Assembly (NCBI GenBank): GCA_963920765.1
Contig: OY987245.1
Span: 13,904,727-13,968,726, forward strand
Direction of reading: 5' to 3'
Length of the DNA stretch: 64,000 bases
Source: Ulota crispa
Taxonomy: Eukaryota > Streptophyta > Bryopsida > Orthotrichales > Orthotrichaceae
A program made the position numbers and the translations under genes. Positions 46,128 to 58,100 of this stretch are shown piece after piece; the stretch's first letter is position 1; each line of letters opens with the position of its first letter. The notes under the pieces are model-generated. The model was not told the origin of the DNA. It ran no database searches and saw only the letters and a list, made by a program, of their open reading frames with translations.

Positions 46128-46800
46128 TAAGTTGGCATGCCATTTTGTGGGGTCAAGGAAGAAATTCTTAGTTTTTTCACATGTTAGAAAATGTTAGAGT
46201 TTAGATATATTTATCATCAAGAGAATGGATTTTGGGGACTTTTTAGGGTCGCTTCACACTATGTCTGACCAAGTTGAGAGGTTATGGGATTAAGTGGTCA
46301 AACTTTGTTGAGAGGTTATGAGATTAAGTGGTCAAACTTTGTTGAGAGGTTATGGGATTAAGTGGTCAAACTTTGTTGAGAGGTCAAAGAAATATGTAAT
46401 AAAATAAACTTTTTGAAAATTTTAGCATCCCTTAGTGTGAAGCCTCCAAAGGTCAAGTCCAAAATTCAAACTGTTGGCAATGAACTTCCAAAGCCTCTCA
46501 ACTTGAGTGGATGTAGTGTGAAACCTCCAAAGGCCAAGCCCAAAGTTCAAATGAATAACATTTATTAGACCTTCTAGATCTAATGGTCAAGATCTTGTTG
46601 ATACTGTGTTACTTTATAAAAAAAATTGACGTCCTCGCAAACATAATTTGGATCTGCTTTTTTGCTTGACCTAAACTTTTATTGAGAGGCTATTGTATTG
46701 GATAAAATAATGATGTTATGGGGGTGAGGGACTTTGGACTTTGGCCTCTAGTGTGAAGGGTCAAGAGGCCAAGGTCACAAGGGATTAGAAACTAGAGCTC
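46128..46800. repeat. 34-bp minisatellite and surrounding repeat DNA
   Basis: From 46273 to about 46385, GTTGAGAGGTTATGRGATTA plus AGTGGTCAAACTTT repeats with an exact 34-bp period for about 3.3 copies. Near-identical blocks follow at 46434 and 46510 (GTGTGAAGCCTCCAAAGG, GTGTGAAACCTCCAAAGG). CTTCACACTA at 46253 and inverted TAGTGTGAAG at 46750 may be the ends of one ~500-bp element. Confidence 0.6.
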
Positions 46801-47109
46801 ACACTAAATGTTGCATGTAGGTTGCCCCACACTAATTTATTTGACATTTTATACTACATAAATACTTATTGATGATAACCCAATAATTTCCATCAATGAT
46901 TATTGCAATATCTTTAAAAAAAATGACATGCCATTAACAAGCAAAGCTGTTGAAAAACAAACTATCGACGTACAAGTTGTAAACTATTTAAAATCCTAAT
47001 ATCTAGAGAGTTGCATGTGCTTCCAAGTGGCCATGCAATGTGTCATGATGTAACTTTCCATGATAAAGCAACCCAATTGTTAAAGCAACCTTGACGCAAT
47101 ATTTAGTGT
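46801..47109 (+). mobile_element. MITE, 'TTAGGTTGCC' family, copy E
   Basis: The ends are ACACTAAATGTTGCATGTAG and, inverted, ACACTAAATATTGCGTCAAG, giving the best view of the outer terminus (ACACTAAAT). The interior matches copy A over its length. Confidence 0.75.
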
Positions 47110-47123
47110 GTGTTAGATATACG

Positions 47124-47463
47124 TTGAATATTGCATTTAGGTTGCCTCATGCTAATTTCTTAACACTTTACACTATTAAAATACTTACTACTACTACATT
47201 AATTTTCATCAAAAATTACTACAAGAAACAATTCTTAAAGGTCGTGGCAACAACAATGAAGTTACAAAAAAACAAACTAACAACAACCAAGTCATAAACC
47301 ATGTGAAATCCAAATGTGTAAAGAGTTACATGCGCCTCCAAATAGTCCAAAAATAAGGCAACCTAATTGTGTAAGACAACCTAATTGTGTAAGACAACCT
47401 AATTGTGTAAGACAACCTAATTGTGTAAGACAACCTAATTGTCAAGACAACCTAAATGCAATC
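47124..47463 (+). mobile_element. MITE, 'TTAGGTTGCC' family, copy F, with an expanded 18-bp repeat
   Basis: The left end is GAATATTGCATTTAGGTTGC and the right end ACAACCTAAATGCAAT. Just inside the right end the 18-bp word GTAAGACAACCTAATTGT is tandemly repeated (47353-47460: four exact units between two variants). Copies E and F lie in the same orientation, 15 bases apart. The right end is 47 bases from the glyoxal oxidase-like stop codon, so it is probably within that gene's 3' UTR. Confidence 0.75.
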
Positions 47464-47509
47464 AATTGGGGGTACTGAATTACTATTCCCTCTGCCGCGA
47501 CCTGACGCC

Positions 47510-49756
47510 TTAACTGACGTGAACCCAGGCTGCGGGACCTGGCGTCCCGGCGTTCAGGACGGTCAAGAGGTAGTAACCAGCGGGCGCGACGACGCCGCTC
47601 GGAGGAGCCACCACAGTGGAAACGTGAACGCCACCCCCCGCGGCGACAGGCGCGCCCGCGGTGCCCAGAATGAGCATCCGCTGGTTCATGGAGTACGTGT
47701 GCGTCACGAACGGAGGCGCATACAAGTGAAACGCGACGCCCGTCACCGCCGCCGCCACCTTGAATGACACTTTGAACGCCGCGCCGTACTTGGGATTTGC
47801 GTTATCGATGGCCACGATCTGAGGTCTTCGGAAGTCGTATCCCTTGAACAAGTAATACGGGCTGTATTTCTCGATGCGGAGCTCGGTGGGGTTGAGCACG
47901 CCCGCGAAGCTGTACCCCGGGTTGGGATTGCTGCCTGCGACCAGGACTTTTCCGTCGGGTAACACAATGGCGGTGGAATGGTAGAGACGCGGGACCGTGG
48001 AGGGCGCCATCACCTGAAAGCGGCGGAGGCCGGCGTTGTAGAGCACGGGGCTCAGAGACGGCTGGCGCGCAACGCCCCACCCGGCGGTGCCGAACTTGGC
48101 GCCGTTGATGATGAGAATCTCCGCCGTCGGGAGGATGAGCATGTCGCCCATCACGCGAGGGGACGGCATGTTCTCGATCTGCCATTGCGGATTCGGGGAC
48201 GTAATGACCAGCCTTCCGCACGTTTGAAGCGCCGGTGCGAACTTCCCAAGCCCCACGTTCTGGAACGCGCCCGGCGCGCTGCCCCCGCATACCATCACCT
48301 CCGCGGCCTTGTACCCGTCCGCCGCCATGATGGGGAGCAGCACCGAGGATCCCGACGATGGGTAGTTCCGCGGACCGCCGGCTAACCTGCAGGCGTAATT
48401 TGCCCGTCACATGTCAAATAAAAAGCCCAAACAGTATTGATCACTTCACATATCCGTGCAAATGGATTCATGTCTTTGGCAAATCCAATACCACACGATT
48501 AATTCGAACACGGAATGTTTCAGTGTCCACACCGACACCGGGGCATATAATCAGCATTTGTTAGATTTCTGGAAACGAACACATCATGTGGCATGTAAAA
48601 CATGAAAGGTATGCCCCAAAAATCTTAGGGAAAATTTCATGGATACCCCTGAAGTTTGCCATATTTACATTGATGTCCCTAGTTTTTCAGAAATTACACA
48701 AATACTCTTTGTCCATAATTTGTCCATAATTTTCAGGCGTTTGTTTTGTTATGCCTGAGAAATGTCAAAATATCAAAACAGAGAAGAAGTAGCGTGCACA
48801 CGTCAAGGGAAAAAGAAGCGGTATACACAATATAATAAACGCCTAAAAATTATGGACCAAAGGTATTTGAATGTGTAATTTCTGAAAAAGCAGGGTATCT
48901 ATGTAAATATGGCAAACTTCAGGGGTATCCATGAAGGGTATGCCCCAGAAAGCTAATTCTGTGATAATTCCAGTCGTGGTCAAATTGTGAGAAATCACCA
49001 ACCGTACCTGGGGAATTTGCGCACGTCCTGGCCGGTCTTGTAGTTAAACAGAATCGAGTCCTGGTTGGCGAAGATGAAGAGGTTGCCATCGGTGGAGAGG
49101 TGCACGAACGGGTACAGATTATTCTCCGAACCGGGGTCGGTGGTTTGCTGCAACAGAGGCAACGCATGCACACCCTCGCCGTTCGCTCGGGGCGTGAACT
49201 CGTAGTTGTACTGCCGTCGACCCCCGATCACAATCTGGCGTCCATCGGGGAGGAGTTGATTGGTGGCGTACCACCGGAGCACAGCGAGCTGATTTCCATA
49301 CTCCTTCCAGTCGTCCTTTGCCGTGAACCCGATCTTCCGCACCGCTTGGCCGCCGTCATTCCATCCGCCCGTCTGCGTGAGCGATCCGTCCGGCTGAAAC
49401 GCACCCGAGGAGCACCAGGTGTCGGTCATGACCGTCAAGGGCCGGATCTTGCTGGTTCCCACGTCGAACTCGATGGAGTGCGCCCAGCAATCCACTTTCA
49501 GCGCTAAATCTTTGTTATTTCTTCGGCAGTACCCGCCTGGCAGCTTGATTTGGGACGGCCCGTAATCCGTTCTGTCGAACATGATCACTCGGTTCGTGTG
49601 CGTGAGCGCCATGTGCATTGCCGACACACCCGCATTCGCTACCACGAGCTCCCAGGAGTCTCCCACCCCTTTGGCTCCCTCGGCGAATCCCCCCCATGCC
49701 AATATCATCATTCCCAGCACGCTCAGCGCCATCATCGTCCCATTCATCCTCTCCAT
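47510..49756 (-). CDS. Glyoxal/galactose oxidase-like secreted copper-radical oxidase
   Basis: Such enzymes oxidise aldehydes or sugar alcohols in the cell wall and make hydrogen peroxide. Exon 1 is 49008-49756 and exon 2 is 47510-48386; they join in phase (FPR|LAGGPRNYPSSGSS) to give 541 residues, near the family norm. ATG 49756 is chosen because the frame's earlier codon is GTG. Residues ~9-28 (MALSVLGMMILAWGGFAEGA) form a signal peptide. The expected active-site residues are visible: Cys in DTWCSSG, Tyr in RRQYNYEF, Tyr-His in RLYHSTAIVLPDGKV, and His in PPFVTHTYSMNQR. The N-terminal part is the glyoxal oxidase propeller and the C-terminal ~100 residues the DUF1929 domain. Exon GC is far above the flanks. 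Its substrate cannot be told from sequence. Confidence 0.9.
48387..49007 (-). other. Intron of the glyoxal oxidase-like gene
   Basis: The 621-bp intron runs from a GTACGG donor to a CTGCAG acceptor on the minus strand. It is AT-rich and half of it is the fold-back MITE described separately. Nothing else was recognised in it. Confidence 0.8.
48627..48937. mobile_element. Fold-back MITE, 'GGATACCC' family, copy 2, inside an intron
   Basis: The arms TTTCATGGATACCCCTGAAG and, inverted, TTCATGGATACCCCTGAAGT are nearly identical and similarity runs inward for ~100 bp, including TTTTTCAGAAATTACACA. It is a relative of 31051-31378. In the pre-mRNA it would fold into a long stem. Splice sites of the host intron are untouched. 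Confidence 0.8.
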
Positions 49757-51190
49757 CGTCACCCTTTGAAACTCAACCCGCCTGTCTCAAAAAATTCCAA
49801 TCTAGCAATCGCAGTATTGCAAAGCATCAGATCCGAGTGGATGCATTCACGTCGTGGATCGGTTTCTGTACGCTCCCGAGGTTGATGACTTCTCACCTAG
49901 CTATGATTCTGCGCTAATCAAAATCCTACATGTACAGAATTCAGTGCTTCATAGTACTGTCACTCCCACAGATGAATCTGTGCACACACTCGGGTTGTAC
50001 CGACGGTGACTCCTCGCTAGCTTCGAGATGATTCGGATGCTCAGATCAGATGTTATCCCACTCGAAAATTTAGTGCAGCATTATTCTGCATCTGCTCCAG
50101 TAGAACCCGAATTCAAACTATAAGCGGAAGTAGTTCTAGCTGACAGAGACGCTAATGAAAGAGAGCAGTGCCTAGAAGAAAGGCCACTTATCTCTTCAGC
50201 CGGACGTTTACATTTCTAGTGCTCAATAGCGGAATGTAGCGCTCTAACGAGGTGTCGGTGTCAAGGGCTTTGGACACTGATCGACTAAACCTCGCTCTCA
50301 GTTTATCTGGTGACGGGAGCATCGACTGGCTGGTGCAACTACTGTAGCCACATGTGATATAGGAAAGTCTCTGATGATTGAGTTGTGCCAGGAAGCTTTT
50401 GTGATGGATGGGATGAACCTTCTGGCTCGGCAAAAGTGAGGGGGTGCTCTTTCTGGTAAACGAACTCCTTTTCTAAATTCTCTTGGGCATGAAACAACGG
50501 ATATGGATACTCAGAAATTTCGGACAGGGAGGAAAAACTTTCTCGTTTTGGGAGAAATGGCGTTTAAGATTAGAATTTGCAGGTTTTGTTTTTTCTACAG
50601 AGGTGTCCGACAATCTTTGCTTACGACCAGTTTTGGCTTATCGGTGTTCATCTCATTTGAATGTTTGAGAAATCTGAACCTTGGTTACTCGCTCATCTCT
50701 CGAAGCACTTGCTTGGACCTGTTAGCACGTGGTGAAAACATAACTTGGCTAAGTGTCCATGGTCATTGATCTTTGAATAGAAACAATGGCTCTTCAGAAA
50801 CCAGGCGATCTTGCACCTATTGTAAAGGATTGTACAGAAAGTTTTGTTCGCCTTGTGTATCTAATTGAAGCTTTTTCTATAACCTTTTTCAACAAGCAAC
50901 TGCCCCACTCCTGCAGAAGTTTGAGCGGCAAAAATGGCATCCTTTACCTTAGTCCAACAACTCCAGTGAATGATTGGATCACTACTCTTAAATGAATACA
51001 TAATTTCAATGCAAACAAGTTTCCTCACTATGCTATGTCGTGAGAGCAATGTTTTGACTGATAATGGTAAAGTTTTTAACAGTGGGCCTTAACTAAATAT
51101 CACAGTAGCATGAAATATGCATAGGGTAGTAGATTTTGCAGTTTGTTGGTTTCTGCGTTAGTATCCTAGATCTCAAAACAATCAAATAAC
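49757..51190. other. Upstream DNA of the glyoxal oxidase-like gene; no further gene recognised
   Basis: The first few hundred bases must hold the gene's promoter, but no clear TATA box was seen. Composition is moderate and repeats are absent. ORFs at 50188-50433 (minus), 50483-50769 (plus) and 50786-51049 show no known domain. Confidence 0.4.
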
Positions 51191-51478
51191 TCAGAGTGAC
51201 TTGTGAGCATTGAAATCACGTCTGTTAGCACATTTCGTGATTTCCTTCATAACCTTGGCATGCTTTGCCATTACCCTCACAGTTCTGGGGTCCCACAGTT
51301 GTGACACCGTTTGAGATTCGTGTGAATCGGTGTACGCCAGAGCCGAAGCTCCACAAGTTTTGAATGCGGGTAGAAATTCCATGGATTCCACAAGCAAGCA
51401 TAATGATGCAACCGGCAATTCATTTTCCACCTTGGAAGGGGCGTCGCCTAGTGGTGGATGAGCTGGGTAGCTGGCCAT
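51191..51478 (-). CDS. Small ORF with faint resemblance to a glycolipid-transfer (GLTP) domain start
   Basis: The 95-codon ORF starts MASYPAHPPLGDAPSKVENE. Residues ~21-60 (LPVASLCLLVESMEFLPAFK then TCGASALA and SQL) loosely follow the first helices of GLTP proteins (LPVIDKFGAAMTLVKSD pattern). The family's Asp and Asn ligand residues do not line up, and no continuing exons were found to the left. It may be a decayed first exon, an unrelated small gene, or chance. Confidence 0.25.
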   Translation of the reverse strand: MASYPAHPPLGDAPSKVENELPVASLCLLVESMEFLPAFKTCGASALAYTDSHESQTVSQLWDPRTVRVMAKHAKVMKEITKCANRRDFNAHKSL

Positions 51479-53192
51479 GGCTTTCTAGACTGTACGAGAA
51501 CCAGGTAAAATAAGTGCGAGCAATTTCTGGCTAGTAAAAATTACATGATAATTGAATTTCTGTCTGACCTTCACTCAGAATTTCGCAATATGGAAGATTT
51601 TTTCTATTTAGCATTATCGTTCAAAGTTGACCAGCCTGTCGCTCATCGCCGCTCATTACCTTGGCTTTAAAAAAAAAAGGTGAGTATCTCAGAGTTATGT
51701 TGAAATTTAAGTATGGTTAGTAGTGTTTCTAGCAACTTCAACTGAATATGAAAATCACATATGAGATCTCTACACCTGACCCATGACAAAAGCCCTTCGT
51801 TACTCCAAATTATTAAGTTAGATATTGTTTTAATCCTCTTGCAAGTTAATCATTGGTAATGAAAGGTCTCAGGTGCGCACCCTCCAACATGGTCATAGTC
51901 AAATCCTTGAAAACCTTATCATATTCACTTTTTTAACCTCCATAAGAGCACCCAAAGTCTTTGAGTAAGCTCCCCGAAGTTTTTAATCAATTAGCATAAT
52001 ATTTTGTCCAAACAATCTTCTCAAACATCGAATTTAATGCTTGGATCTTGAAGATGAACCTCTCTTATGGAATAAAATCAAAGTAAGTAGTGTACTTGTT
52101 ATAATAGGTATAAGTAAAAATAAATTGCAAAAATCAAAAAAGATTTCCGCGTGAATGGTTACTCTTGGTATGGAACATCGCTGTGTATCCATAAATTCGT
52201 GGTTTGAACATGTTGAGTATCCTGCTTCGATTGACATACGAGGATTTTGCCAATTGTCGCACGTGGATGTTTTGTTTCTTTTTTTGAGTATACTTTTTCC
52301 CCTTCCTCTTTGCTACGTTAGCTTTGTTCTGTGATGAACTGCGGAACAGTAATAATTCAATGCTTTCAAAGTAGTATATGTAAGAATTATTTTAGAAAGC
52401 TATTGCAAAAGCCAGCGACACCATCTCAAAGGGGGAAATCTTGGGTTTGATGAAAGCCATATAATGATGGGCTTATTCTTTACATTAATTTCGATTTTGG
52501 AGGAGTTCTGATGCTGTAATGGCGTATGCGGACATTGCATGTGCGTACCATGGTGGAGTTGCATCAAGTTCCAAAGGAACCCTTGTCGCCCACTCCTGCT
52601 TCAGATTGGCTTGAAAATGATTAGTATCTCCACAAACGGTGAAGCACCTGAGAGGGTGTGATTTCTAAGGCCTTGACAATAGCTGCGATGAAACCTGCAA
52701 AAAACATCGGTCTCAAATGCCTGGTATCCCATTTCCTAAAGCAACGTCCTATAGTACAAGATACCATAAACCAACAAGTGTTTGGCCAAAAATGTCAAAC
52801 AGTTGTTTAAATGCAGATAACTTTTTTTTGGCAAATGATAGTTCCAATTTGTTTTCATGATTTTTATCGTAAGACCTTATGCTTATAGTTAAAAAGAGTT
52901 CAACTTATTGAGGGGCTATGAACAGCTCATATAGTTGTTAGGTTTTTGTTGCTTTATATTGTCTTGTTTCATAGCATTTTAGAAATCCAATTGCTCATCA
53001 TAAGTAAAACTTTACTCAAATAAACTATGCAAATTTGAATCCCCAAATATGGAAGTTCAACACAACAATAGATAACGTTTTCATTGCATATAGAATTAAC
53101 TCAATTAGAGGTTGTCATGGTTTTTGTTTTCACAGGTTTCACATTTTTTGAACTTTGCATTTAACTACTAAGTGTTTCAAAATGCATTTAGC
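51479..53192. other. Intergenic DNA, nothing recognised
   Basis: No gene-like ORF, RNA gene or inverted-repeat element was noticed. GC falls steadily into AT-rich DNA toward 53000. Confidence 0.4.
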
Positions 53193-53454
53193 ATGAACGC
53201 ATTATTCATTAAATTGGGAAAAACAGGTGTCCCATTTTGTACCCACTTTAAACCCAAAAAGTTACCTTAAACCAGATTCGAAGGTATCAAATTTAGTTTG
53301 AGTCACTAAGATTTTTTCCCTTGGAAATTCCTTCTCTTGGGTGAGGCCACGTGGACCAATTTTAGGAGTACTCTTGAAAGTTAACTAAAACCTTCAAAAA
53401 TCCAATAGTCCCACTTTGTAAACAAATTCCCAAATTAATGAATAATGCGTTCAT
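53193..53454. mobile_element. MITE, 'TTGGGAAAAACA' family, copy 3
   Basis: The 262-bp copy has the best-preserved ends: ATGAACGCATTATTCATTAA at both ends in inverted orientation. The interior matches copies 1 and 2 (GAAGGTATCAAATTTAGTTT, CACTAAGATTTTTTCCC). Target duplication was not resolved. Confidence 0.8.
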
Positions 53455-55174
53455 TTCATTAAGAGCAATTGTTCACATTGACTTTGATTTCTATGAGTCC
53501 CATAGTTAAATGGCGTTTCCTAATTTAGTTAAACCATTTTATTAAGATAAATATTGTTTGATGTTGTTTCAATGCGTTAATTTGGTTTGAAACGTGCTTG
53601 TGCATAGCACAATTCCTTGATTACCAAGTTAACTAAGTTATGTGTTTATCCCATGATTGCTAAATTCATTTCCTTCACCTTGGTGGTTCATTTCAAATAA
53701 GCTCTTGACTAATGACTTACTAGTAGTTGCAACCAACAATCCCTAAACTGGCTAATTATTGCCAGATTTCTACAAATTTTTCATGTACGCTAAACTTACA
53801 TTGTCAAAATCTTGCAAAATCTTAAGGTTCTAGCCAGTAATCATACCTGAGCGTGGCGTCGGTGGCAATTTGCAAATTGCTTGTGCCGGCAATGTCACGT
53901 CCATCCCCTCTTTGCTTGGCCACCGCGTTGCCATCCTCTGATCACAGTCATCTGTCATTAGCCAATGCGGCTCTATCGTCGCCGTTCGCCTTGCGCTTTG
54001 CTATTGGACCTACAGGTACAAGTAGCAAGGGTTAGCTGTTGGATGTTCTCCACATGTTCCAGAGCTCTCACAATAATGGCTACTAAACAAAGGGGTTTAG
54101 AGCTTTAGAGTTTGGCGAGCGTACTTGCTGTGGCAAAGTGACAGTCTGGCATACAGACACTAGCAACGAGGCTCAGAGATTTGCAAAGTTTGCGCATTTT
54201 GGCCACATACCTGTGTTCTTGCAATGGATTTCCATCTTCAATGCGTGTACTCATTGCTGGTGCCATTGATTGCCGTCATTTGGTGCTTCACAGCTTCTCT
54301 TTGTGCGTTTTTGCCTGTGGTGTAGGTTCTAGAGCAATCACTGCAATGCGTTGCCTAGGGAATTTAGTTTTATCATATGCAGCTTCTCATTTGAAAATAC
54401 TTGAGCGCTGTATCTTGTGCCGTTTTGAAATCAATCCCTTGTCCGTTTCTTGGGTGCTGTAAAAATCCGGAGACAGCGATCTGTTCTCCTACATTCACTG
54501 CTTCCATGTGATGGATCCACGGTGGCCGGTGGATTCAATCCTATTAGAGGTAGCGCGTTGCTTGGAGGTTGAGCCTTGCTCGCTAGGCGGCAGTCCTTTG
54601 TATTCTTGTTGTTTAAATGTGAGTAGGTGCATGTGAGCAAACTTGCAATTCAATTGCTTACAACGATTTTGTTTGGAAGTTGTGTGGTTTGTCAGCTTTT
54701 TGCATTCTAGCATTGTTGTTTTCCTCCTAGTCTACAGCTGCAGGCCTCTTTCTTGTGTTTGGTTTAGGTGTTTGGGTGGTTGTAAAGCTTCCATTGTTGT
54801 ATGGAAATCCTTCTTGTCCTTTGCTCCTCGCCTCTTCTCGTGGTTTCAGGGTTCTGCAATCTACATATTGGAGTTCAGATTCTTGGGAGGGGGGCCTTCA
54901 CTTCTAGGGTTCTTGGTTGGGATTTATTGGGGGTTGATTTTTGCTTGTGGTGCCCCAGTTGCTTGGGTTTGTTGGAGTGCAAGGTGGAAATTTAGGGTCA
55001 TTGATCACCATGGTGCCACTGTTGAAATTGCCCCAAAATTTTTGGGTGCGTGCTTTGTGGTTGAGTCAAAACAATAGTGGCATAGGGAAATATGTGGTGC
55101 CCGTCGTTGAGGCCAATTACGTCTTAGAGACGCAATTGTTGGAGTCAAGCGAGCAACCTACCACCTGCCCCACC
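53455..55174. other. Left flank of the hAT transposase; no gene recognised
   Basis: From about 53850 the sequence is GC-richer and runs into the hAT ORF, so part of it may be the element's 5' region. The 60-codon ORF at 53853-54035 is Ala/Ser-rich and could mimic a plastid transit peptide, but nothing follows it. The hAT left terminus and its 8-bp duplication were not located. Confidence 0.35.
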
Positions 55175-58100
55175 ATGGCTTCCAAATCAACTATTGTGTC
55201 TCCCAAGAGTTTGCCGGATTTTGAGGACCTGGATTTTGAGTCACCCGACACTGACGTCTACTTGGCAGAGAAGAAGAGGCCAAGTGAGGCCCTGAGTTCT
55301 TTGCCAAAGAAGAGACGGATCGCTGCTAGCACCGTGACAAGGAGGTGGCAGAAAGTATGGTTCTGCAAGTTCTCTTGGACAGAAGGGGAATTCAACGGAG
55401 ATGGAGAACTGATTGATGTTATATGCAAGTGTTGTACAACTATCCTCGGTAGGAAGAAGATGATGGTCCCCAAGGCCAATAACTTGGAGAAGCACGAGGG
55501 GAAGAGGGTGTGCAGGGAAGATGGAGTGCCGCTCTCTCACCTCAAAAAGGGAGATTCTTTCATACATCCCAAGTGTAAGCATGTCAAGTTGTGTAAATTG
55601 TGGGCTGCCAGGAAACAACATGAAACTATTGTTGATCAACTAACCGCGAGTTTGGAGGACGACGTTAAAAAGAAGGGAGTGCAATTCTCCACCTTATTTC
55701 AGGTCTTGAGTTACGGTCGTCCCATGTGCAACTATGAACGCGAGTAGCATCTCCTGCGGCATTTGAAAGTGAAGCACTTACCTAAAAAACACTGGTCTGA
55801 AACTTTGGGGTGGGAAATCAGTGAGCATCTTCATGGATGTGTCCTGTCTGCCTTGAAGTCCGTTGTTCAATCTGCAAACATAATCTCCATAAGTACAAAT
55901 GAAGTGACAACAGTAGATAATACATCATGGATTGGGGTCCATGTGTATACAATGAATGATTGGGAGCAGATCCCTTACCTGCTGCACTTATCTTGTGTGA
56001 TTGATAGTGGCACTGCAGATCATCTAACTAGTGTGATCATGCATTTGTTGATGGGCGAGGGGGGGCTCACCCAGGAGGACATTACCTCTAAACTAGTCTC
56101 CTTTGGAGCCGGTGGGGTGAGCACCTTCCAGGGCCTAAAGTCTAGTGTGACGACCCAGATCCGACAAAAGTGGGCGCTGTTTTTACAAGGAGTCAGTTGT
56201 GCGTTCCACCGGATCAACTTTGTGATTGAAACCTTGTCAAAATACCTGATGGTGTCTTGTTTGGAAGGGCTTTTCTAATTGGTCCACTTGTACTTTTGCA
56301 GAAGCAATAAGCGGCATTCCGAGCTACAGAAGCTCGTTGACCTCATGGAGACTAAGGGAAACAAAATGTTGCGTATCGTGGAGACATGCTAGATTTCGAT
56401 GAGAAGTCTGGCCCAACATGTTCTAGCAAAATACAAAACCTTGTTGGTAAAGATGGCCGTGGACATGACCAATGGTCCAGGCCAGAAACCCGTTGGTGGA
56501 GCATGCAACAACTTTGGCACTTTGTCCAATATTGAGGTTTTATTGTCCTTGTGTTGTTTTATTCTATTATTGAATGCTGTACATTGTTTGATTAAACTTG
56601 CCCAATGTCGTGACATCTTCATATGTGATTTTATGGAAGCCATTAAACTGTAGTGAGACAAATTGTCCAAGTTGTTCATTGATAGATCTACAACCTTTAG
56701 CAGCGTGGAATTTAAAAAGTACAATGACTTGGTGACCCTCACTTTGGAAGATGTCCTCCTGGAGTGGAAGAACGTACCTAGAGACAACGGAATATCACAC
56801 TTGTTTTTTAATTTTGAGTTTACTCACATATTTGCTCAATGCTATGATAAGCAGAGTGGCTAGGTGCTCTTTGTGACAAAAAAAGAGTATACGGACGTAC
56901 AAGAGAATATCAAACGGTAGTTTGCAAGTGAGTTCGATATACCTTGGTGGTTTTTGTTTGCTGCTACCTCTGTTTAGTCAAGGCAGTTCTTCTCTTTGAA
57001 AAGTTAGTGTTGCTTTTGTAGTATGTAGGTCCGTACCAATTAGTTTTCTGATGCCACATAGCTGGGTTGAACGTTATGGCTTTTAATAAGCTTTCAGTTT
57101 TGTTAAGCTAAGGCGTAGTTGGTTCTCTTGCTGTCCAGTTAGCTGTCCATCCGTATACATGAGGCGCTTTTAGGTTTAAAGATCTGAAGGCAACATTCAG
57201 TTCAATAGCGGTAAGGCATATGCTGTAACGGTAACAAAAGGTGTGTGTTTTTGGGAGTAAGTGTATTGTCGTTGCTGTTTTAGTGATCTTTGTTTGTTTG
57301 TATTGAGGTCGTTTGTTTGCATTGTGGTCGATTGTTTGTGTATAGTTTGGTGTAGTACATGTCTCTGATTGTTGGAAATATAATATTCTTTAGTAATGTG
57401 TAGGTTTAGTTCTGTATTGCCTAAAATGAAATGTAATTCATTCTGCTCACGGGAGGCTAAATGCATTGCACTAATTGACAGGCTCGCCTGGTTTTGCTTA
57501 AAGGAGGAGGATTAAGGGCTTTAGTGGCTGAGTAGACGCAATTTCCTTAAGAAAAGGCGTATTCAATTTACATCAAAGGAAGGCAAAGTACTTTTGTAAG
57601 AACAAGAGTGTGCTTTTGGTTTGGTAGGTCTAGGCAATTGTCTATTGTGTTGGCTGCATTTCAGGTAAGCTTTGTTTTGGCATCCTTTTATTTTAAGTTG
57701 ATTTTGTGGTTTATGGGGGTTTACAGTTTTAGTTGAGTTTGTTTGCACTTGGCTTCATGTTGTGCATGGTAACGTCAAGTAGGTCTCACTTGCGTTAAAA
57801 AGCCTTTGCAATGGTTACTCTTTAGGTAGGGTTAGGTTCATTTGTATTTGCCGCTCTAGTCTTTCCAAGGTACCTTGAATATAAGGTAAGCTACGGCTAA
57901 GGTGATGTTGCTGGTGCTTTCGATGTGACTTTTCTCACTTGCTGCTGATGTCTGCAGAGATGGCCAAAAAAATCTCTAATGAGCTCAACTAAAGATTCCC
58001 ACAATAGGAACTTCTCGATGCGTTTGGAATCATATACCCGCAATACTAGCGGCAAGAGGGAGCAGAGGAGAGGTTTCCAAAGCATTTGGCCGTTTTGAAG

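Noticed and set aside
46434-47460. Regularly spaced short repeats considered as a CRISPR-like array
   Set aside because: Repeats are contiguous tandem units without unique spacers, in a eukaryotic genome.
47578-49917. Several ORFs overlapping the oxidase exons in other frames
   Set aside because: Arg/Pro-rich translations typical of GC-rich shadow frames; the chosen frame has the family motifs and consistent splice sites.
53853-54035. Ala/Ser-rich ORF resembling a plastid transit peptide
   Set aside because: No mature protein follows in any frame and the region adjoins the hAT remnant.
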